NCBI GenBank assembly: GCA_963969345.1
Contig: OZ017766.1
Coordinates: 4,774,001 to 4,838,000 of the forward strand
Reading direction: 5' to 3'
DNA from: Turbatrix aceti
Lineage: Eukaryota; Nematoda; Chromadorea; Rhabditida; Panagrolaimidae
Length of the DNA: 64,000 nt
In this document: piece after piece, positions 1-10,787 of the stretch
Layout of the letters: the number at the start of each line of letters is the position of its first letter
Position numbering within the stretch: position 1 is the stretch's first letter
Notes under the pieces: model-generated
What the model was told of the DNA's origin: nothing
Database searches by the model: none
Seen by the model: only the letters and a program-made list of their open reading frames with translations
Position numbers and translations under genes: made by a program

Positions 1-259
1 ACTGGGCGCGGGTCAGGTTAGCCTGGTGCTCGATGCGGAAGAAGTCGCGGCGGGCTTCGACGGAAACGTTCTGCAGGAAGCTGGGTGGCGCGAACGGCGG
101 CGGAGGAGGCGGATGTGGGTGTCTTCGGTTCGGGAGCTGAGGGAAGTTGCGCTCCGATCGGGCACCGAAGCCGATCCCGGAGAGATCCTGTGGCGGTTGA
201 GCGACGGCAGACGCCACGATGAAGGCTGCGAAGACAAAAACGTGGGAAGTACTCGTCAT
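1..259 (-). CDS. SXP/RAL-2 family (DUF148) secreted protein, 5' part only
   Basis: The ATG at 259-257 opens a frame that runs off the left edge after 86 codons with no stop. It begins with a signal peptide (MTSTSHVFVFAAFIVASAVA) followed by a Pro/His-rich stretch ending in about six prolines. Then comes PSFLQNVSVEARRDFF and NLTRAQ, which matches the opening helix of the nematode SXP/RAL-2 domain (usual form PxFLxxxSxEaxxxFxxI...NLTxaQ). Family members are small secreted proteins, several known as antigens of parasitic nematodes and some reported to bind calcium or magnesium; their molecular role is unclear. A TATA box lies about 45-52 nt upstream of the ATG, which implies a very short leader. 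The rest of the domain and the stop are outside the window, so completeness cannot be judged. The family call rests on the first 30 or so domain residues. Confidence 0.75.
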   Translation of the reverse strand, partial: MTSTSHVFVFAAFIVASAVAQPPQDLSGIGFGARSERNFPQLPNRRHPHPPPPPPFAPPSFLQNVSVEARRDFFRIEHQANLTRAQ

Positions 260-2001
260 GTTGTTGAGGATGTTGAGTGACGATACAGACATCTGACCTT
301 CTCTTTATATACCTCACCTCATCTCTCCGCGCGCTGTTGATCCAGCCGGACGCTGCGCTGCCAGGTGCGACACCACAGCAGTCGGGGGACGACCTCAACG
401 CTACAACGGACCCAGATTGACTTTCCCACTCCGCGTGAATCATCAAAAACAGCTCAATCCTCAATTTTTACGATTGTATTATACATTATTATTTTTGACG
501 TAAGCTTTTAATACGGTATGTATTATATTTGTTGTCGCTGATCATCGATGCAAAACTCGTATTGTCCCAGGAGGCGGCGATCGCCCACGTCGTCCACGTT
601 CAGGACAAGGCCGACAACAGGCTGATGTGAGTGACGAACAAGGCCAGTTGTTGCCGGCGTTTTGTCCTGATATCTCTGCGAATTGCGCTACAAGCCTCCA
701 GTTCCGCATGCACCGATGCACACGTGCACGCTGCGTAAAAAGCCAAGCGTCAAAATATAGCCTGCGAAGGCGGTGACGGTCAACAATTGTTTTGCCGGAC
801 TCTGCAGTGCCTGGATTGTGTGTGCAGCCGGGATATATTATACATCCAGTGCATCAAACTGCAACTTAAGTGCCACCCTGCAGGTTTGAGTGTTCATGCG
901 TGTGCATGAGATGCTGCAAAAAAACAGGTTGAAGAGAAGTGTGAAGGAACAAAGGCGTTATTCCCGAGAGTTTACGTTTGCGTAGATGCAAACAATATTT
1001 TTTCTGCGTTCCTAAAAGAGCAATAAAAGGCAGGTGCTCAGTTTTTGAAGGCTCCCGTTCGTATGTTCCCTGCAGCAGTCTTTTTTACGTAACTGCACGA
1101 CACTTTGGATTCATCACGGTTCGTTAGGCAATGTGGCAGGTAATGAGCATGCAATGAAGTTGAATACTAAGCAAGCGTTCAGGGGTATGAAAAACAGAAC
1201 GCTCACGTGGTTGAAATTTCAGGTGATATCAGAATAGCAGGAAAAGTCTCGAAACGATGATTGTGCAGCGTACTGTAGGCGACGTCGTCGAATGTTGTTC
1301 TTTCGTTGTTTCCTTCCTTCCCACTGTCACGCGAACTATGAATCAACGAACCGGCCTGAATGGACTCATACTCTGCTGTGCAGTGCAGGGGTCTGTCTGA
1401 CTTTTTTGGTTGCTTGTTTCGGTACTCGACAAAACAACAAAGCACAAGTCAGGTAAAAAAACTCCAGGACGAGCAAAAATCGCGCGTGGTGCGATGTAGT
1501 TTTAACAAAGCCGCCGCCCGCCGTCGCTGTCGGTGCGATTATGCAAGAGAGATGTACCAATGAAGTAATAATGAACTAACACCACTGAGCCCTCACGAGA
1601 TACATTACGGCACACCACGTCTGAGCTATTAAGCGTGCGACGCACAGGTGAGGGAGACCCCGGTAAGTAAGTCGGTTTTCACCTCAGTCAGCTCCCGTGC
1701 GTAAAGGGCATGTCACCGGGCAAAAAAGAAGGGTGGAAAAAGCCGTCGTCTACGTTGTTGGCTTTTCTCAAAAAACTCTGCTTAGATACAAGTGCTGGCG
1801 CCGGTGAAGCGGAAGGCTCTCAGGCCAAAATCTTTGCCCCTCGCCTTTGCTTTCACGCATTTTTGGGAATCCAGACTACGCTGGTGAACGCCTGCGTGAA
1901 CGCGGGACAATTTGGATTTGGTTTCGAGGCTGTTTTTGGTTTGTAGGCTGTTGTAATCGATGGCATAATTAACGACTCGCGCACAACGACGGGTAGTCAT
2001 C
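260..2001. other. Intergenic, divergent promoter region
   Basis: About 1.7 kb between the SXP/RAL-2 gene (minus) and the ammonium transporter (plus). Open frames around 1203-1563 and 1710-2003 are short, overlap each other on both strands and show no domain, signal peptide or splice-compatible continuation. I see no gene here. Confidence 0.6.
304..311 (-). promoter_or_regulatory. TATA box of the SXP/RAL-2 gene
   Basis: TATATAAA on the minus strand, 45-52 nt upstream of the ATG at 259. With a usual TATA-to-start distance of about 30 nt, transcription would begin near position 275 and leave a leader of roughly 15-20 nt. The only other clear TATA box next to a gene in the window belongs to the collagen at 30287. 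Confidence 0.6.
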
Positions 2002-4471
2002 ATGGTGGAGCCGTCTTACGCTGTCCTAGCCGAGAATTCCACCAGGTTCAGCGAGTTTGCGGCTTCCCAGCTCCAGGATGACTGTGTATGGATCATTTCC
2101 TCCGGCATTTCCATCTTTTCAATGACTTCCGGTAATTATTTTTGATAAAATCCTGTCAGGAGCCCTGTTTCTTTGTTTTTTTTTCAGGTTTCGGGTTGCT
2201 GGAAAGCGGAAGAGTGTCCGCGAAGGACGAAGTCAATATCATGGTCAAAAACATGATCGACGTCATCTTCGGCGGCCTTTCGTACTGGGCATTCGGGTTT
2301 GGCTTCACCTTCGGCGAGAGCTACGAGAATCCCTTCATAGGCATCGGAAAGTTCTTCTTCGACCCTTCCGCTGACCCAGAGCCCACGCATGAGGCCTGGA
2401 GCTTTTCTGCTTTCTTTTTTCAAATGTCTTTTGCAACCACGACGTCCACTATTGTGTCAGGTGAGTTTTTGCATTGCACAGGTGACCCAACGGATCGAGC
2501 TTTCAGCGGCCATGGCCGAACGTATCAGGCTGAAGCCTTACATCCTCATCACGTTCATCATGACCCTCGTGCACGCGGTGCCTGCGCACTGGGTGTGGGC
2601 GAGGACGGGTTTCCTTCGTGAACTAGGCTGTCTCGATGCTGCCGGCTGCTCGGCAGTCCACCTGGTAGGCGGCGTGGCAGGTCTGACTGCGACGCTGTAC
2701 CTCAAGCCGAGGCAGAATCGCTTCGGGAATCAGAGCGCTCATCAGATGAGCAATCCGACCAACGCGTTGCTTGGGTAGGTCAAATGTTAAAACAAAAAAA
2801 AGCAAGGTGTATGCCTTTGCAGCACGTTCATGCTGTGGTGGGGCTGGCTGGCCTTCAACACAGGCTCCACCTACGGCGTCTCCATGGGCACGTGGAATCT
2901 CGCGGCCCGGGCCTCCGTAACCACAGTCTTGTCATCCATCGGAGGCGGGAGCGTGGCAATTGTTCTGTCACTCATTTTCCACAAAAAATGCAGAGTCGAC
3001 CTCCTCATCGACGGCCTCCTTGCCTCGCTCGTGGCCACCACCGCCGTCTGCCAGTGCATGCGGCCATCGTGGGCCGTGCTCGTGGGCGGCATCGGTGGTG
3101 CAATGGCGGTGGGGTCGTACCCCATCATCGAGCGCCTCGAAATCGACGACCCCGTCGGCATCATCCCTGTCCACGTGCTGGGGGCCGTCTGGGGCATGCT
3201 CTGCGGCGGACTCTTCGCCGAACTCGACGAGCACAACGAACTCGCGACCCGCGGACAGAAAGGACTCTTCTACGGCGGGGGATTTTACCTGCTGGGCATC
3301 CAGCTGCTCTGCGTCGTCGTCGTGTCTATCTGGGCGTTCGTCGTGACGTTTACGAGCCTTACGGTAGGTGACAGGTGTCGTTACATGACATTTTGGAAAT
3401 TATTTATGAATATTTGCCAAAAAGTTGATTTTCATTTGAAAAGTTTTTATCGTAGAATTCACCTGCTTGAGACATAATCTGGCAGAGTTACTATGATCGC
3501 CTGAAATCACTTTCTTGCCATTTTTGACACGTTGTAGCTAAAAAAAACTACAGCATTTTGAAAGTCAGATAAAATATTGATCGACGTAATTTTTGATAAA
3601 GAATCCGAAAAAAAATAATGTTACCGCCTTAAAAAATGCCGAAAATCGCAATTCACAATAGCAACATTTGTTTCGGCATTTTTTAAGTGATAACCCTATA
3701 TTTTTATAGTTCTCTCGAAATCTCTATCAAAAATTACATCTATCAGTATGTATCCTGGCTTCGGAAATACCGTAGTTTTTTAGCTGCAACGTGCCAAAAA
3801 TTGCAAAAAGCGATTTTAGGTGATCGTAACTCTGCTAGATGATGCCGAAGACAGTTGAATTTTACGATGAAAATTTTTCATAGTAAAATCAACTTTTGGC
3901 AAAATTCTATGAAGAATTTGCAAAATTCGTTGTGAGAAACGTGATAACAAACAATTGCGTTGCAGCTCATGGAAAAGTGCAGGTGGAAGCTGCGCATGGA
4001 TCCCCACGACGAGCAACTCGGCGCTGACTTGGTCGAACACGGCTTGGCGGGTCAGAATATTGCCCGGTACAACATCGAGACCCGCATGTCCGCGGGCACG
4101 CTCTCCAGCATCGTCCGGGCTGTTTCCAAGTGGAAGGGCCTCGCGAAGAAGGCGCGTGCTCGCAGCTCGGTGGAGAGCAACGGCACGGTTTATCCGGCAC
4201 CGCCGACGGGCTCCAACAACCACAACAATCAGCCAAAGGCGAAGAACAAGCACAGCAATGGCGTTATGCCGCTGAGCGTCGTCGCACTTCAGACCAGAAA
4301 GACACCTCTCGCCAACCGAGTCCTCAACGGTTCCACCAACAGCACTCACGGTGAGTTCGGCACCTGTGTACACCGGTCCAATGATCATCGGTTTCAGCAA
4401 AGACATCCGTCGTATCCGCGACTTCAAATTCCAACAGGATGAACGAGTCGTTGCGAGGCCTTTCTGGGTAG
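2002..4471 (+). CDS. amt: Ammonium transporter, AMT/MEP family
   Basis: Six exons: 2002-2131, 2188-2460, 2507-2774, 2823-3363, 3966-4350, 4398-4471; 556 residues, all splice phases consistent. The product should conduct ammonium/ammonia across a membrane through about eleven helices. Family marks are visible: [14 protein letters not shown] (the family's S-T-x-V-S-x-x-x-A-E-R helix), [12 protein letters not shown], and both pore histidines, His186 in [12 protein letters not shown] and His341 in [12 protein letters not shown], which correspond to His168 and His318 of bacterial AmtB. The cytosolic tail is hydrophilic and rich in Ser and Asn. Intron 4 is 602 nt, ten times the others, because it carries a foldback repeat. 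The last intron (4351-4397) is inferred: without it the frame stops at 4442, with it at 4471. Poly(A) signals follow at 4683. Which nematode AMT paralogue this is cannot be decided by eye. Confidence 0.93.
3387..3928. repeat. Foldback (MITE-like) element, family A copy 1
   Basis: Non-coding element inside intron 4 of the ammonium transporter. The two arms (about 3387-3570 and 3755-3928) are imperfect inverted repeats of each other: the left arm includes GGCAGAGTTACTATGATCGC and the right arm read backwards gives AGCAGAGTTACGATCACC. The centre (3629-3688) holds a second inverted pair built on AAAAAATGCCGAAA. The same arms recur at 7663-8155, 39820-40015 and 42590-42750. No open frame is present, so it is probably a non-autonomous DNA transposon. 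Edges are approximate to 10 nt. Confidence 0.8.
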
Positions 4472-5686
4472 TTCGACGAGCACAAACGTCCAATCAAAAA
4501 TCAAAGCGATTTTTAGCCAATCCAACAATTCATGGGTCTCGCCCGCTGCTTCAACAGAGAGCGTTACACGCGTATAACTTCTTCATTACCGATATTCGGG
4601 ATCGATCTCGTGCATTCTTCGTTCGCGTTTGTGAAGCGGTGTGCTTTATTCACTCCGCGTATTCTTCTCCGGTGTCATCAGAAATAAATAAACGACCACA
4701 TTTTTCTCTGATGAGTGTATCGTATTACGTGCGTACTTCGCGTGTTTTGTAGCCTACAGAAGCACTGCTAATCCATCGAAGTCAGCACGCAAAACTCTGG
4801 TTTTGTATCCTGTTTTTTTGTAGGCGATTTTACGTAATTGCAAAAAAAAAAATTGTGTAAGGATAAGTCTTACACATTTTTTTTCTTTTTTTCTGATCTG
4901 TTGCCGTTTTGTTTCTAAATATACAGGTCTGTGTGCACGAACAGGCACTTTGTTGCTTGCAGTGAAACGAAATAAAAAAATCGTCAACATCGAAGTGTGT
5001 ATATCACAGAATGCGATCACGCAAGCTTCGCAAAAACAGTGAAAATGCATTGCGCCGTAACCAAAACAAGAGTTTTCTTATTCAAATTTAAACAGAAAAA
5101 CGGCGTGATCATCGATCGTAATTCCCCCACAAGCAACAAACCGTAAGCCCCCACCCCCTCTCAACGCGAATAAAACCACCGGGAACACAGAAATTATAGA
5201 CACTTCACTGCCAACCTAGAAAACATGGAAAAAAGGCGCAGTGACATAAAACGGAAACATTCATGATTTACGGCAATAACGGTTAGGGCGCGAGTGATGA
5301 GCGCGCGAGCGCTGCTTTACGATCGCGGTAGGGGTGCGCGCGGTGCCTAATTTACAACCTACTCGCATGATCGTCAATCGTTCGTTACCATTCACACCCT
5401 CAACCCCTCCTTTTCAATTCCGACCAAGTATGGATCGTTGGATTTTTCAAAAAGTTGGCAGAAACAGCCAAAAAAACTATGATTAGACAATTAGGCGCCG
5501 TTTTTATGCTCTCGAGACGAAAGTTCCAAAGCGCTCGCGTGCGCTTCACTCATTTCGTGCTCGCCCTCATTTTCCGCGGTGAAATCATCTCTTTTTGTTC
5601 ATTTTACGTGTTTTTGTCTCATTTTGAGTTTTGTAGGTTGCTTTTATCGTTTTTGTTTTCTAGGCCGCAGAAGGTGAACGTCGACG
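4472..5686. other. Intergenic
   Basis: The 3' flank of the ammonium transporter with two overlapping AATAAA signals (4683-4692), followed by AT-rich spacer. Short open frames at 4754-5050 and 5455-5793 have no recognisable domain. A T-rich acceptor ending in TTTTCTAG at about 5663 precedes the next gene's ATG by 23 nt and may be a spliced-leader acceptor. Confidence 0.55.
4683..4692 (+). terminator. Poly(A) signal of the ammonium transporter
   Basis: AATAAATAAA, two overlapping AATAAA hexamers, about 210 nt after the stop at 4471. Confidence 0.6.
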
Positions 5687-7294
5687 ATGCTTTACAGACT
5701 GCTATTATGCCTACACTTTGTGATTCTGGCCTCGTGCATACCCTTTCAAGAGATTTTGGGCACGGATCGCTTTCTCATTGTCGGCGTCACTGACTGCCAC
5801 ATGACCACCGAAACTCGAGTTCAGAATGCGGATTGTCCCTACCATCTCACCGATACGACGTATGTTTTTGTCTTTTTTTTGGGGGGTTTTGCAACATTTT
5901 GATTGATTTTGGGCCCTTTTAGCCGTCCTACCGTCCATTCCTGCCGACATTCGTCCTTCGACGTCATCTACGTACCTCCGCTACCCGACAGCAATAAGCC
6001 ACCCCAACTTTTGCGAGTCTTCCAGACCCGAAACATGCTTGCCTATCAGCTCGTCGATATTCCGTTTTCCCATTCGGAAGGCCATACCCTGAAGGTGCTG
6101 CCCGGAACGACATTCACTGTTCTGCCGTCACTACCGTTTTTCAATTCATCTGCTGTGAGTTTTTTCAAATTTGTGCTTTTTTGTACATTTTTGTTGCCTT
6201 TTTTTGCAGATCGGTGTTCTCTACAACCATGTGTCGTCTTTTCTCTACGTGATCCACGACAAGGCGGTTCCCGACAAGTTTGCTGATAGCAGTCTGCATC
6301 TGAGCGCGTTTCTGATGGAGCCCGATGCCCACAAGCTCAAAAGCACGTTTTTGTTCAACCTCAAGATCGATTCCTATTTCCGCGATACTCAATGGTCTAC
6401 CGATATTTATTCACAGAAGGTAAGCATTTTTTGTTTTACTCAAAAATTCAATTTTTTTGTATTTCTATTTAGTTTTACTACCACAAAAAACGCCTGGACG
6501 GTGCCACTCAGGTGAGCAGTGTTTACTCGATTCCCTTCGACCTCCTGCCATTTTACCTGAAAACAGGGCAATGGGGAAAGCTGGAAAAAGACTTCTCCTT
6601 CGATGCGAACAAACGCGTTGCCCGAAACTTTGTCCATGTGACCAACGGCGTTGTCTACAGCGTGTACGAAAACGACTTCACCTCGCCTTTTGGCCCGACG
6701 AGTCGTCATCGATATCTCGGGTGAGTTTTCCAGGATTTTTTGCTTTTTTGGAGTTTTTTTGTTGTTGTTAGATCTCTCAAGCGACCGATGCATGGAATGC
6801 GGTGTCCGCTGACGATTTCCCGCCGCGGAAATGAGGCTCTCTTTGTTCTGACTGGCTGGGAGTACTGTAAGCTGCGTGACCAGATGAAAGCGAACTACAC
6901 GTCTTGCATGGAGGAGACCCCCAAGGAAATCGTTACCACTCAATCCGTTCGTTTTTTTTCTTTTTTTTGTTTACATTTTAGAAACTTTTTGTTATTTTTC
7001 AGTCGTTAGCCACGAATCCGATTGACAAGTACGTGTGGATCATTACGATAGTGATCATCGTCAACGCTGTAAGTTTTTTCGGGAGTTTTTATTTGGGTAT
7101 GGACAGGTATATAAATTTTTCAGATTATTCTTCTGCTCATTCTGTGTTTCCTCTGCGCGAGAAGATCCGATCCCGAACCCTACCAATACGATAACATGGA
7201 TTACGACGGTGGTATTTTGCAAAAACCAGATGAAGTTTTCAACACGCGACGTCAAGGTTCGAATGATTTGAGATTTTCTTTTGATTACATGTAA
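5687..7294 (+). CDS. Type I single-pass membrane protein, unrecognised family
   Basis: Seven exons: 5687-5859, 5923-6154, 6210-6419, 6473-6720, 6772-6946, 7003-7068, 7124-7294; 424 residues. The product starts with a signal peptide (MLYRLLLCLHFVILASCIPF), continues as an extracellular part of about 330 residues with a few scattered cysteines, and has one membrane helix at about 356-378 (VWIITIVIIVNAIILLLILC) followed by Cys-Ala-Arg-Arg and a cytosolic tail of about 45 residues rich in Asp, Tyr and Asn. I do not recognise the ectodomain. The intron 5 donor is GTTCGT, weaker than its neighbours, but it keeps the frame; other joins tried give a stop. The start is supported by the signal peptide and the acceptor-like site 23 nt upstream. 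Topology suggests a surface receptor or adhesion protein; that is inference. Confidence 0.78.
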
Positions 7295-7662
7295 TACAAG
7301 ACGTTTATTCTTAGAGTCAACGTATAGCACGTGAATCTGCGCGCGCTAACATACCCGAGCCTGCCTCACCTTTAGTTGAGTGACTTCTTCGTTCGTTGAG
7401 TAAGTTTTCTCTTTTTCGGCCTTTTTTTTGTTCGCTACATTTGTGAGCCCATACGACTACCGACTTTTGTTGTCTCCGTCACCTACTGCTCTTCGTTCTT
7501 CGCGTTTTGTATTTTTTAATTTTCTGATTGTTGTCATTTAACGTTTCTTATGGCAAAAACTAAGTTTTGCCCTGCCCGTTAGCTCCCACGCGTTGTCGTT
7601 GTTTGTGTTACATAATGAAAATGGGACCATTGTTGTGAGTTGGGATCACACGGTTTTCAGTG

Positions 7663-8155
7663 GGACATTTTGGAAATTCTTTATGGATTTTTGTAAAAAA
7701 GTTGCTTTTACTATGAAAAGTTTTTACTGTGGTATTTACTTGTCTGTGGCATTTTCTGGCATTGTTACGATCGCCGGCAAATCGCGTTTTTTACACTTTT
7801 GGCTAAAAAACTACGGCATTTTCAGGGCCAGGGTACATTTTTAGGGACTTAGAAATTCGTAAAAAATATAAAAATATGGTATTATTACCTTAAAAAATGC
7901 CGAAACAAATGTTGCCATTTTTTTAGGATTGTCACGGCATTTTTGAAGGTGATAATCTTATATTTTTAAGTTTTTCGGATTTTCCTATAAACGTCCATAA
8001 ATGTATACCTTGTATTTGGAAACGCCGTTTTTTTTTTACCAAAAATTGTAAAAAATGCGATTTCCGGCGATCGTATCTTTGCCAGTAATTCTCTCAGACA
8101 AGTGAATTTTACGGTAAAAACTTTTCATATTAAAAACAACTTTTTGGAAAAGTTG
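7663..8155. repeat. Foldback (MITE-like) element, family A copy 2
   Basis: An intergenic copy of the element found at 3387-3928, with the same outer block (GACATTTTGGAAATT), the same arm sequences (TGTTACGATCGCC, GGCTAAAAAACTACGGCATTTT) and the same central AAAAAATGCCGAAACAAATG block. The arms again pair with each other across the centre. No coding capacity. Confidence 0.78.
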
Positions 8156-10752
8156 ATGTTGCACTTTTTTTGCGGCAGGTGAGTTCCTGCTGATTTTGAG
8201 CAATTTGAAGTGTTTTTGAGTCCGATGTTTGGCTCTTTGTGAAACATAACTCGTTGGTCAGGAATTTTTTAATTTACAAAAAAAAACGTTTTTGATCACT
8301 GAAAGTTTGCCAAACCAGCGTGAAAAGTTGTTATAATTAAAAACGCGGAACATCAGTGTTGCTTTTTTTAATGAAATTAAGGCGACAAAAGTTGGTACAA
8401 CGATGTTTCTGGTTGGAAATAATGGAAAGTGGTCTTCTTCGACGAGTAGTGTCATTCGGAGCTTGATCTGTCACCGTTGGACGTCAGAGATGCTTCGATT
8501 TCTGGTTTGGATGAGTTTTAACGGTTAACGATGGCCTGTTTTGTTCTGCGATGATCAGCGACGCCATGTTGTTTCGTGTTTTTGGAGCTGAGATACTCCA
8601 GAGTCGCTAATCGACCGCTGTGAGGGGATGCGGTGATTGCGGCGAACGATGGTGGTGGATTTTAATCCAGGACGGATGTGAAAAGGGGTTCGAGCGATGA
8701 CTTTCGCCCGGTGGAGACGACGTGACCTCGTTCGGAGGAGAGAAAATCGCGCCCACGTGCCCCCGGGCGCTAATGGCGGATTTCAGCTCTCATTTACGTT
8801 TGTGCGGTCGTGTTCGTGTTGGGGACATCGGGCCGGCCGAACTGATGCAAGTCGGCCGGTTGGTAGGGGACTCGTTCATGGATGGATGCTTTTTACGGAG
8901 CCCGGCGTGAAATGAGCTGTCGCGCATCCTCAAATCCCCCGGCTTGGGAACATGGAACGGGTTGCTTCTCTTGCGGGCGTTTGTTTTATGTACAGTGCTG
9001 ATTCATCTCTGTAAAACGATGGAAGAGTTTCGCCCGAGGCTCTGTTCTTGAAGAAAACTGCTTTCACGTGAAACACGGCATTTACAGCACTTGTGCCTTT
9101 TACAACCCCGTCGGAGGACTGACTTTGGGGTTCGAATCTGAATTTTGTGCCCTCAACACAAAAAAATTGTGCCCAGCACACGATTGATTACCGTCTCGCG
9201 TCCGGCCCCCGCCCGGTGATCAAAGTCAGGTGACGTGACAGCACATGCACCGCAATCACCGCTTGCGCAGCAGCCACCGGATGGATCTGTCCTGACCTTT
9301 GTGGAATGGAAGCAGGGCGATAAATGCAGCCTTCATCTGTTCGCCGCGAACAGCGATCGATCACGCGTCTCCAAAGTCCGGCGCACAAGTCTTTTCCGGG
9401 CGCATATCCCCCCTGGTTTCTCCCATGTTTCGCCCGGGGGCGCGCTCGCCGTACATACGTACGTTGTTGGCGTCGATGCGGTCGTGGTGGCGGTGGTGGT
9501 GGTCAGCGCCGCAGCAACAGCGCGGTCACTCGCTTGTGACTCGATTTCACGCTGCCTTGCCCCCCCATTTTTTTATCTGCCGGTGGCGGTGGTGAAAGCT
9601 GCGCTGCACTGCGGACGACGACGGCGGCGGCGGCGTGTTTTGGAGGGTCTCCTGGCGAGACGGAATGCCCTGCCCTCAAAAAAGCGCCCAAAACGAGCGA
9701 CATTGACGGGCGTCTCTTGACTCCCGGTTTCCCTCTGCTGACCTCTTCTGACCTACGGAGGCCACCGCGGAGGGTGTTGCTCCCGGTGCTTGACTCCGAA
9801 CGACACTTGCATCATTTTTTTTCTTCGTAAAACCCCTTTGATGGTCAGTCAGTGCGCCGCTGCAACTAAAAATGCTCGTGAACTCTTGTTTCGACTGTTT
9901 CAAAGTGTATTTTTGCGTTTGTATTTGCGTTTTCGTTTTCAATTTCGTTTTTGGGCAGACAGGCACAAACTCAACTTCGCCCGTACCTGCGCATTCCGAT
10001 ACGATCAATTTCCTATTTCCAAACTTTTACCTGTTGCCAGGGTTGTTTTTTTTCGCTTTGATCATCTTTGATACCGTCGTCGTGGCAGGTTTGCGGCGCT
10101 TTGAGGTGTCACAGGGTAGGAACGCCTGGATGGTCATCTTCAGCAGTCGCGCCAACCTGTTTTTAATTGACTCACGCGTCGACACTTGCGCGTGTCCTCG
10201 AAGGCGTTATTGTGTCCCCTGCGCCGCTGCTGGCAATTAGCGTTTTTACCTCCGGCCCTCTGTCTTCTTTTCCGTTTTTTTTCAAGTGTCTCATCGAGTT
10301 GAGTTCCGTCGACGTCAACTTTCGGCGAACCTGCAAACCCGAATTTTTTATAGCGCTGGAGGGGGGAGTGCGACTGACTTTTCTTCAAATTTTGTGGCAG
10401 GGTTCAAGGTTGAAATAAATCGAGGCGCAGAAGTCGCTGTTGCTTTATTTGTTGGCCAAGGTTTGTTTGTTTGCCCGAACCCGGGCTTGGTATTCTTCGG
10501 CGATCAACGCCGCCGCCGCCGTCGCCGGCAGCAACGGACGACGACGGCGGACAGCGTCGGCAGCGATTACCCGGGCGGACTGAGCCAGAACCAGTAGGCA
10601 GCAGATAGATCCGCATCGTCGCATTGTGTTGCGACTTTGCGCCGGGTGCGATCGCATGGAATCCCTTTTCGCTCATTTTGCGTCGTCTTAACCACATCCA
10701 AACCGGGTATGGGAAGAGAGAGCTCCTGCCAGCTCCAACAGCCGCCACAACT

Positions 10753-10787
10753 GCCACCGCCACCGCCACCGCCACCGCCACCGCTGC
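10753..10787. repeat. CCACCG microsatellite
   Basis: About five perfect CCACCG units in a gene-free region. Both strands give Pro- or Gly-rich frames across it; these are treated as repeat artefacts. Confidence 0.8.

Noticed and set aside
1203..1563. Short overlapping frames on both strands.
   Set aside because: No domain, signal peptide or compatible splice sites.
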